Both the position numbers and the translations under genes were made by a program. DNA of 64,000 bases from Lewinellaceae bacterium (GTDB lineage Bacteria > Bacteroidota > Bacteroidia > Chitinophagales > Saprospiraceae): the NCBI GenBank assembly GCA_020636095.1, contig JACJYN010000002.1, positions 558,001-622,000 on the forward strand. Direction: 5' to 3'. This document shows, piece by piece, positions 52,212-58,610 of this stretch. Below the pieces are notes generated by a model. It worked only from the letters and a program-made list of their open reading frames with translations, was not told where the DNA came from and ran no database searches. The stretch's first letter is position 1; every line of letters begins with the position of its first letter.

Positions 52212-52961
52212 TCAGGCTTTCTGCTTCTCTTGCATCACTTTGCGCTTCAATTCTTCTTTTTCCTTCTCCTCTTCCTCCATTTCCTTCACAAACGCCTCCT
52301 CTTCGATGAACTTCCAGCCACCGATGATGGAGGAAGTCTCGCCCCGGCCTTCTACGTAATCGTGGTAGAATACCAGGTAGACGTGGATGATGGAAAAGAC
52401 GATAAAGAACCACATGGTGGCGTGGTGGATTTGCCGGAGGTCAAAATCGCCGCCGAACAGGCCGGGCACCCAGATAAACAGGTTGGGCAACCACCAGTCG
52501 CTCATGGCGGCGTACAGGCCGAAGCCAGTGAGGCACTGCACGGCAAAAGCGAGGAATACGAAGAAGTAGATGAAGCCGGCCAGGGCATTATGGCCAATAG
52601 AGAGGTGTTCTTTGTCCTTTTGCAAAAAGATATCGATCTTGATCACCTCCCACATTTCCTGGAAGAATTTCCGGTTGGTGGGGATGAAGTTCTTCCAGCC
52701 GGCATAGCGGTTGCCGACGAAGCCCCAGTAAAGCCGGAAGATAAAGTTGAACAGGAAAATATAGGAAGCCGCAAAATGGAGGAAACGGTTGATGCCAAAC
52801 CAGTAGGCATAGGATGCTTCGGCGCCCTGTTGAAAGGCCGGTGGGCGGGCAATGACATAGCCGGTCACACACAACACTACTATACATAAGGCATTGAGCC
52901 AGTGGTAAAACCGGACGGGTAATTGCCAGACGAATACGCGGCGGAGGTTTTGTGTAGCCAT
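52212..52961 (-). CDS. hyaC: Ni/Fe-hydrogenase b-type cytochrome subunit
   Basis: This is 249 residues with four membrane helices. HWLNALCIVVLCVTGYVIAR, FLHFAASYIFLFNFIFRLYW, ALAGFIYFFVFLAFAVQCLT and MWFFIVFSIIHVYLVFYHDY carry the His ligands for two hemes b. It anchors the hydrogenase dimer in the cytoplasmic membrane and passes electrons from H2 to quinone. A charged Glu/Lys tail follows the last helix. It lies between the large-subunit and protease genes. Confidence 0.92.
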   Translation of the reverse strand: MATQNLRRVFVWQLPVRFYHWLNALCIVVLCVTGYVIARPPAFQQGAEASYAYWFGINRFLHFAASYIFLFNFIFRLYWGFVGNRYAGWKNFIPTNRKFFQEMWEVIKIDIFLQKDKEHLSIGHNALAGFIYFFVFLAFAVQCLTGFGLYAAMSDWWLPNLFIWVPGLFGGDFDLRQIHHATMWFFIVFSIIHVYLVFYHDYVEGRGETSSIIGGWKFIEEEAFVKEMEEEEKEKEELKRKVMQEKQKA

Positions 52962-52983
52962 TTTATTATGGTTTCCAGATTAG

Positions 52984-53055
52984 TGTTTGGCGATTGGCCG
53001 TTGGCCGTTGGCGATTGGCTTCGATTGCCAACCGCTAACAGCCAAAAGCCAAAAG
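52984..53055. repeat. Inverted heptamer arrays
   Basis: Units GATTGGC, CGTTGGC, CGTTGGC, GATTGGC (52990-53017) face GCCAACC, GCTAACA, GCCAAAA, GCCAAAA (53027-53054). Together they can form a long imperfect hairpin between the large-subunit and cytochrome genes, possibly damping read-through in the operon. Confidence 0.75.
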
Positions 53056-53058
53056 CGA

Positions 53059-54780
53059 TTACAACGCCTTCACACGGCTGACCTGCTTGCCGTCCTCGTC
53101 ATACAGGTGCACGGCGCAGGCCATGCACGGGTCGAAGGAGTGTACGGTGCGCAGAATCTCCAGTGGCTGTTCCGGGTCGGCAATAGGCGTATTATCCGTA
53201 AGGGCAGATTCATAGGCCGACATTTTGCCTTCCGGGTCGCGGGGCGAGGCGTTCCAGGTTGTGGGCACCACCAGCTGGTAATTTTCCAGCTTCTGGTCCT
53301 TGATCACACACCAGTGAGCCAGGGCGCCGCGAGGGGCTTCGGTATGGCCGACTCCTTGCGCAGACGCTTCCCAGCGTTCGGGGTTGAACTTCGTAGTATC
53401 CGCCATTCGGGTATCCCCGTTGCGGATATTGGTCAGTAATTCATCATAAAAGTTCATTGCCCAGTTGGAAATGAGCTGTGTTTCCAGTCCGCGGGCGGCG
53501 GTGCGCCCCAGGGTGGAAAACAGCGCGGTGACCGGCACATCCAGCTTGGACAGCGCCATGTCGACCACTTCCTTGAAATCTTCCCGGCCGCGGGCATAGC
53601 CCACCAGCATTCTGGCCAGCGGGCCTACTTCCATAGCGTTGCCTTTCCAGCGTGGGGTTTTCAGGTAACTGTATTTTTCTTCGACATTAAGGTGCTCGTA
53701 GGGCGGCTTAGGCCCGGTATAGTTAAGCTTGGTCTCTCCTTTCCAGGGGTGCAGGCCGGCGCTGTCGCCGTCGGCGTATTCATACCAGGAGCGGCTGACG
53801 AATTCCTGAATCTGGGCATCCTCGCGCAAATCCACATCGTAGACCTGGCTGATGTCCTTGTTCAGGATGGCGCCGGAAGGAATGAGGAAGCTCGACGGGT
53901 CGTTGTAGCCGTTGGTGGGCAGGTCGCCGTAAACCAGGTAGTTGCCCAGGCCGCCGCCGATGGCGCCCCAATCCTTGTAGAAAGAGGCGATGGCCAGCAG
54001 GTCGGGAATGTACACCTGCTCGACGAAGCGCTTCCCTTGTTCAAAGAGCTGGCCGACGTAAGCCAGGCGCTCGGCGTTGATGGCGCTCACGTCGTCCAGG
54101 CCGATGGAACAGGCCATACCGCCAACCAGGTAGTTGGGGTGCGGGTTCTTACCACCGAATATGGCGTGTACTTTCACCATTTCCTTTTGCCATTCGAGGG
54201 CTTCCAGGTAGTGGGCCAGGCCGATCAGGTTGACTTCAGCCGGCAGTTTGTAGGCGGGGTGGCCCCAGTAGCCATTGGCGAAGATGCCGAGCTGGCCGCT
54301 TTCTACAAAACCTTTCACGCGTTTCTGCAGGTCGGAGAAGTAGCCCGGTGAACTCTTCGGCCAGTTGGAAATGCTCTGAGCGAGCTCGGAGGTGGCCTTC
54401 GGGTCAGCCTGCAGGGCATTAACCACATCTACCCAATCCATAGCGTGAAGGTGGTAGAAGTGCACGACGTGGTCGTGCATGTACTGGGCGCAGTACATCA
54501 GGTTGCGTACGATCTCTGCATTGGGTGGAATAACGATGCCGAGGGCGTCCTCCACCGAGCGGCAGGAAGCCAGAGAGTGCACCGTAGTGCAAACCCCGCA
54601 TACGCGGCCGACGAAGGCCCAGGCATCGCGAGGGTCACGGCCCTGAAGGATTCTCTCAATAAGGCGAACCATAGTGCCGGAACTATATGCGTCCACCACC
54701 TTGCCATCCTGAATATCCGCTTCGATGCGGAGGTGGCCTTCGATTCTGGTGATGGGGTCGACGACTATTCTGTTACTCAT
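53059..54780 (-). CDS. hyaB: [NiFe] hydrogenase large subunit
   Basis: This is 573 residues. The N-terminal nickel-binding motif is GRVCGVCTTVHS (about 60-70), and the C-terminal one is SFDPCMACAVH (about 550-560), so all four active-site cysteines are present. The 15 residues after the final His (LYDEDGKQVSRVKAL) are the tail removed by the maturation protease. It is a group-1 uptake hydrogenase, exported by the Tat pathway as a complex with the small subunit. The 58-bp gap to the small-subunit gene contains a 21-bp palindrome. Confidence 0.95.
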   Translation of the reverse strand: MSNRIVVDPITRIEGHLRIEADIQDGKVVDAYSSGTMVRLIERILQGRDPRDAWAFVGRVCGVCTTVHSLASCRSVEDALGIVIPPNAEIVRNLMYCAQYMHDHVVHFYHLHAMDWVDVVNALQADPKATSELAQSISNWPKSSPGYFSDLQKRVKGFVESGQLGIFANGYWGHPAYKLPAEVNLIGLAHYLEALEWQKEMVKVHAIFGGKNPHPNYLVGGMACSIGLDDVSAINAERLAYVGQLFEQGKRFVEQVYIPDLLAIASFYKDWGAIGGGLGNYLVYGDLPTNGYNDPSSFLIPSGAILNKDISQVYDVDLREDAQIQEFVSRSWYEYADGDSAGLHPWKGETKLNYTGPKPPYEHLNVEEKYSYLKTPRWKGNAMEVGPLARMLVGYARGREDFKEVVDMALSKLDVPVTALFSTLGRTAARGLETQLISNWAMNFYDELLTNIRNGDTRMADTTKFNPERWEASAQGVGHTEAPRGALAHWCVIKDQKLENYQLVVPTTWNASPRDPEGKMSAYESALTDNTPIADPEQPLEILRTVHSFDPCMACAVHLYDEDGKQVSRVKAL

Positions 54781-54801
54781 GATTATTTTTTTTGGAGGCC
54801 T

Positions 54802-54822
54802 GGCAAGTTTTCAAAACTTGCC
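54802..54822. repeat. 21-bp palindrome in the hydrogenase operon
   Basis: GGCAAGTTTTC and AAAACTTGCC form a perfect hairpin with a single central base. The extension AAACTTGCCAAGTCT (54814-54828) is the dispersed motif seen at 26261 and 38964. It could set the ratio of small to large subunit transcripts. Confidence 0.65.
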
Positions 54823-54838
54823 AAGTCTAACTTAAGGC

Positions 54839-55957
54839 TTAGGATAATGCTTGGTCAGACTCTATCCCTTCCGCAATCAGCCCGTCAATGAGCTTTTTCT
54901 TGCGCAGGTTGGTGCCGATGGCGTGAGCGGCAATACCGGCGGCGGTAACACCGGCGGCAACACCACCGATCTTGTCGGCATTGCTTTCGATGCCAAATCC
55001 CGGGAAGTTGGTCAGGCGGCGGTAGAACGGCCCGTTGTCCCAGAAATCCTCCTCACTACAGCCGATGCAACCGTGGCCGGATTGGATGGGGAAGCTGGTG
55101 CCGTTGTTCCACTTGGTCACACCACAGGCGTTGTAGGTCATCGGCCCTCGGCAGCCGACCTTGTAGAGGCAGTAGCCTTTCTTGGCATTTTCGTCGTCGA
55201 AGCTTTCTACGAACAGGCCAGCGTCGTAGAACGGGCGGCGGTAGCACGTGTCGTGCACCCGCTTGGAGTAGAACGCCTTCGGACGGCCGATGCGGTCCAG
55301 TTCCGGAATGCGGCCGAAAGTGACCAGGTGCACCAGCACGCCGGCCATCACTTCACCGATGGGCGGGCAGCCCGGCACTTTGATGATGGGTTTGCCTTTC
55401 ACCAGCTTGTGGATGGGCGTAGCGCCGGTCGGGTTGGGCTTGGCGGCTTGCACACAACCGTTACAGGCGCAGCTGCCCCAGCCGATGATGGCCTTGGCGC
55501 CGGCGGCCGTTTCCTGAAGAATATCCACGGCGGAGCGCCCTCCGATACAGCAGTAGACACCGTCTTCATAAACCGGCACCGACCCTTCTACACACAGGAC
55601 GTACTCGCCCGGAAAATCCTCCATTGTTTTGTGCATGGCCGCCTCTGCCTGATGGCCGGCAGCAGCCATCAAGGTTTCGGTGTAGTCCAGCGATATTTTG
55701 TCCAGGATGACATCCGCCACTATAGGGTGTGAGGAACGGATGAAAGATTCACTGCAGCAGGTGCACTCCTGAAAGTGCATCCAGATGACCGGCACCCGTG
55801 AGTTGGACTTCAATGCTTCGGCCACCTGTGCCGCTCCAGAGGCCTGAAGGCCCATATAAGCGGCAAAAGTAGTACAAAACTTCATGAAATCACGGCGGGA
55901 GTAGCCTTTCTGGCGCAGTTCTTCGTAGTAGGTGGGTCGATTGCTTGAAGGCGTCAT
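54839..55957 (-). CDS. hyaA: [NiFe] hydrogenase small subunit, oxygen-tolerant type
   Basis: This is 372 residues. The Tat signal is YSRRDFMKFCTTFAAYMGLQ (twin Arg). The proximal-cluster motif ECTCCSESF holds three cysteines where standard enzymes have two, and GVYCCIGGR supplies a further cysteine. These are the positions that make the [4Fe-3S] cluster of oxygen-tolerant group 1d enzymes. Other ligands are WGSCACNGCVQAA, HDTCYRRPF, KGYCLYKVGCRGP and HGCIGCSEEDFW. The C-terminus has a weakly hydrophobic anchor (GGVAAGVTAAGIAAHAIG). It is the first gene of the hyaABCD-like operon, read away from an FNR-like site. Confidence 0.95.
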   Translation of the reverse strand: MTPSSNRPTYYEELRQKGYSRRDFMKFCTTFAAYMGLQASGAAQVAEALKSNSRVPVIWMHFQECTCCSESFIRSSHPIVADVILDKISLDYTETLMAAAGHQAEAAMHKTMEDFPGEYVLCVEGSVPVYEDGVYCCIGGRSAVDILQETAAGAKAIIGWGSCACNGCVQAAKPNPTGATPIHKLVKGKPIIKVPGCPPIGEVMAGVLVHLVTFGRIPELDRIGRPKAFYSKRVHDTCYRRPFYDAGLFVESFDDENAKKGYCLYKVGCRGPMTYNACGVTKWNNGTSFPIQSGHGCIGCSEEDFWDNGPFYRRLTNFPGFGIESNADKIGGVAAGVTAAGIAAHAIGTNLRKKKLIDGLIAEGIESDQALS

Positions 55958-56051
55958 GGCTGCTAAGGTTTGATTTTAAAACTATCCGGCGTCGCCGAAT
56001 ATAATTTGACAACTTAAGCGTAAAGAAAAATCATTGCAAGTATCTATTTTA

Positions 56052-56063
56052 TGATATATATCA
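56052..56063. promoter_or_regulatory. FNR/CRP-like palindrome upstream of the hydrogenase operon
   Basis: TGATATATATCA matches the TTGAT-N4-ATCAA core of FNR-family sites in eight of ten defined positions (the outer T and A differ). It lies 95 bp upstream of the small-subunit ATG in an AT-rich promoter region. Oxygen- or redox-dependent control is inferred. Confidence 0.4.
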
Positions 56064-56136
56064 GTAGTTTGGCGTGACTTTTATCACTCATTTAGCCGGC
56101 CAAGCCACCTATTTTTGGGCTTGAAGTATTTATTTT

Positions 56137-56288
56137 GTTACTATTCAGCATGGGGTCTGAAATACGCCTGACGCAAAATTTTGTAGACTTTTTCCCGCTG
56201 GAACCCCTTCTCATTCCCCTTGGAAGGGGAAGGGCGGCTTACAAAATTTTGCTTGAGGGGTCAAATCACCACGATGCTGAATAGTTAC
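56137..56288 (-). mobile_element. Miniature inverted-repeat element, family 1 subtype B (copy 5)
   Basis: This 152-bp element reads as the exact reverse complement of 7915-8066. It has a perfect 8-bp duplication TTTATTTT (56129-56136 and 56289-56296). It separates the hydrogenase operon from the divergent hyp genes, lying about 75 bp upstream of the FNR-like site. Confidence 0.93.
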
Positions 56289-56316
56289 TTTATTTTTTTC
56301 TAAAAAACTTGAAGAG

Positions 56317-56526
56317 ATGTTCCGTAAAGCTCCTTTGCTCCTGGTGGCTCTGATGAGCCTTCCCCTGATCTCCCAGGCTCACGATGGCCACGGTTTTTTC
56401 CACGGCAGTGAGTTGGCCCACTACCTCAGTTCTCCGGGGCACGCCGTACCGCTGGTGTTGGTGGTGGCGGCTTCTGTCGCGCTGATCCTTTACCGGAAGC
56501 GGAGCCGGGAGGAAAGGGATGTTTGA
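56317..56526 (+). CDS. Small membrane protein with His-containing N-terminus
   Basis: This is 69 residues: a signal peptide (LLLVALMSLPLISQA), then HDGHGFFHGSELAHYLSSPG with five histidines, one membrane helix (VPLVLVVAASVALILY) and a basic tail KRSREERD. I do not recognise the family. Histidines just after the signal and a location at the head of the hyp genes suggest nickel or metal handling, but this is a guess. Confidence 0.6.
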   Translation: MFRKAPLLLVALMSLPLISQAHDGHGFFHGSELAHYLSSPGHAVPLVLVVAASVALILYRKRSREERDV

Positions 56527-56650
56527 GGGATGTGTACAAGTGGAAACGTGCAAATGTGTAAAGGAGAGCGCGGTCCAGTGTACTCTGCCCTTTTACACAT
56601 TTGTATGCGCCCCCCCATAATTCCAATTTTGCAAACTCAAACGGCCAACC

Positions 56651-56998
56651 ATGCATGAACTATCGATTGTAATGAGCATTGTCGATTCCGCCCGGGAGCA
56701 GGTAGCCAAACACAGCGCCAGCCGGGTGGAAAGCATCGGGCTGGAGATCGGCACGCTGGCCGGCATCGAGCCGGACGCCCTGGAGTTCGCCTGGGAAGCG
56801 GCCGTGCCGGACACGGTTCTATCTGAGGCGGAGCGGCATATCCACTACGTTCAGGCCAGGGCCAAATGCGCCGGCTGCGGCCATGAGTTTGACATTCAGC
56901 AGATTTTCGAGCCCTGCCCCCTTTGTGGCGAGTATTTTAATGATTTATTGCAAGGGAAAGAGCTGCGGATAAAAACGATGACCTTGGTCACAAATTGA
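56651..56998 (+). CDS. hypA: Hydrogenase nickel incorporation protein HypA
   Basis: This is 115 residues. MHELSIVMSIVDSAREQV carries the nickel-binding MHE start, and the zinc site is CAGCGHEFD then CPLCGEYF (two CxxC). It delivers nickel to the hydrogenase large subunit with HypB. It is upstream of hypB by 91 bp. Confidence 0.95.
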   Translation: MHELSIVMSIVDSAREQVAKHSASRVESIGLEIGTLAGIEPDALEFAWEAAVPDTVLSEAERHIHYVQARAKCAGCGHEFDIQQIFEPCPLCGEYFNDLLQGKELRIKTMTLVTN

Positions 56999-57089
56999 TT
57001 TTGACGCTTGGTATTTTGCGAGGGCTGCTTCCCGCAAATCATACCTCACAAATCAAAACCCGGCCTGGTCAAAAAAAAAAACAACCATC

Positions 57090-57950
57090 ATGTGTAGCAC
57101 CTGTGGATGCAACCAACCTTCAGACGCCGTCACCATCACCCTCATCGGTGAAGAGCAATCCAGCCACGAGCACCATCATCACGCTCACGAACACGGCCAT
57201 GAGCATCACCATCATGAACACGATCATAGCCACCACCATCATGGCCACGACGAGCATCACCATCATCACAGCCACAGCCACCACGAGCACAGCCACGGCA
57301 AGACCGTGGTAGAACTGGAGCAGGACATCCTGCAGCAGAACAATCTCCTGGCTGAGCGCAACCGGGGCTTCCTGGAAGCCAAAAACATCCTGGCGCTCAA
57401 CCTGGTCAGTTCGCCCGGCTCGGGCAAGACCAGCCTCCTGGAACGCACCCTCAGCGGCCTCAAGGAAGAATTTGCCTGCTATGTTATCGAAGGCGACCAG
57501 CAAACGAGCAACGACGCCGACCGCATTGCCGCTACCGGCGCACCCGTAGTGCAGATTAACACCGGCAAGGGCTGCCACCTCGATTCCGATATGGTCAACA
57601 AGGCCCTGAAAAAGCTGCGGCCGGCGGACGATGGCCTGCTCTTCATCGAGAACGTCGGCAACCTGGTTTGCCCTTCCCTTTTTGACCTGGGCGAAGGGGC
57701 TCGCGTGGTTATCATTTCCGTCACCGAAGGGGATGACAAGCCCATTAAGTATCCGGATATGTTCCACTCCTCTCACCTTTGCATCATCAACAAGATCGAC
57801 TTGCTGCCCTACGTTCAGTTCGATGTGGAAAAGGCCAAGGAGTACGCCCGGCGCGTCAACCACCACCTGGAGTTCATCGAGCTGTCGGCTACCAGTGGGG
57901 AGGGGATGGAGGAGTGGTATAGGTGGTTGAGAGCAAAAGCCTCCCCCTAA
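57090..57950 (+). CDS. hypB: Hydrogenase nickel incorporation GTPase HypB
   Basis: This is 286 residues. The N-terminus MCSTCGCNQ holds a CxxCGC high-affinity nickel site, followed by a His-rich storage region (about 28-72). The SIMIBI GTPase domain starts near 105: LVSSPGSGKTSLLERTL (P-loop), VIEGDQQTSNDADRI, LLFIENVGNLVCPSLFDLGE and INKIDLLPYV. It inserts nickel in a GTP-dependent way and stores nickel through the His tract. The next gene is hypC, about 106 bp downstream. hypD, hypE and hypF are not in this window. Confidence 0.96.
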   Translation: MCSTCGCNQPSDAVTITLIGEEQSSHEHHHHAHEHGHEHHHHEHDHSHHHHGHDEHHHHHSHSHHEHSHGKTVVELEQDILQQNNLLAERNRGFLEAKNILALNLVSSPGSGKTSLLERTLSGLKEEFACYVIEGDQQTSNDADRIAATGAPVVQINTGKGCHLDSDMVNKALKKLRPADDGLLFIENVGNLVCPSLFDLGEGARVVIISVTEGDDKPIKYPDMFHSSHLCIINKIDLLPYVQFDVEKAKEYARRVNHHLEFIELSATSGEGMEEWYRWLRAKASP

Positions 57951-58055
57951 CTCCCTCGAACCGGCTGCCGATGTGCTGCCAATTTGGAGCCCCCTCCCTC
58001 CCCCTCGGGAAGGGTTGGAGAGGAGCTATTACCCAACCAAAAAATAAAAAAAGAC

Positions 58056-58322
58056 ATGTGCCTTGCCATACCTGGAAAAATAACCGCCATCCCCACCGCA
58101 TTGGATGAGATTTTCCGCGTCGCCAAAGTCTCCTTCGGGGGAATACAGAAAGACGTTGATCTTTCCATGGTGCCTGAGGCTCAGATCGGGGATTACGTAC
58201 TTGTTCACGTGGGCGTAGCCATCAGCGTAGTGGATGAGGAGGAGGCGAAGAAGACTTTTGAGTATCTGCAACAGATCGGGGAACTGGAGGAGTTGGGAGA
58301 GGAAGGGGAAGTGCATGGTTGA
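58056..58322 (+). CDS. hypC: Hydrogenase assembly chaperone HypC/HupF
   Basis: The ATG at 58056 (MCLAIPGKITAIP, with the catalytic Cys2) gives 88 residues; the frame is open from 57984, but the extension is unlike the family. VAKVSFGGIQKDVDLSMVPE and GDYVLVHVGVAISVVDEEEA complete the OB fold. It carries the Fe(CN)2CO unit with HypD to the large-subunit precursor. Confidence 0.94.
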   Translation: MCLAIPGKITAIPTALDEIFRVAKVSFGGIQKDVDLSMVPEAQIGDYVLVHVGVAISVVDEEEAKKTFEYLQQIGELEELGEEGEVHG

Positions 58323-58350
58323 AGGGCGTGCTCAAGCGCTGCTTGGCACT

Positions 58351-58378
58351 TTTCGCAATTCGCAGTTCGCAGTTCGCA
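58351..58378 (+). repeat. Heptamer tandem array
   Basis: Units TTTCGCA, ATTCGCA, GTTCGCA, GTTCGCA are followed by AGTTACTGAAAATCAAGG, the shared flank of the family-2 insertion sites. Confidence 0.8.
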
Positions 58379-58412
58379 AGTTACTGAAAATCAAGGGCCT
58401 TTTCAGAAGACA

Positions 58413-58552
58413 GGCTACCCGTCTAATGTGGGACAGCCTCGTACATCGTACATACAAGGGCTTCCACAGTATTCGTACATCCCCGAACCTTCGGGTACTG
58501 GGCAGGCGTACACAACCTCCAACCCATTCTGTCCAACATTAGAGGGATATCC
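58413..58552 (+). mobile_element. Miniature inverted-repeat element, family 2 (diverged copy 3)
   Basis: The left end GGCTACCCGTCTAATGTGGG and right end CCAACATTAGAGGGATATCC mark an element of about 140 bp whose centre differs from the 113-bp copies. The flanks CAGAAGAC (58404-58411) and CAGAAGGC (58554-58561) match the duplication of the copy at 19235, read in reverse. The insertion site is therefore the same repeat. Confidence 0.7.
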
Positions 58553-58610
58553 TCAGAAGGCACAGAAAATTGAACTATTCCCACTGCTTATCCAGCTTTC
58601 GGGTAGAACC

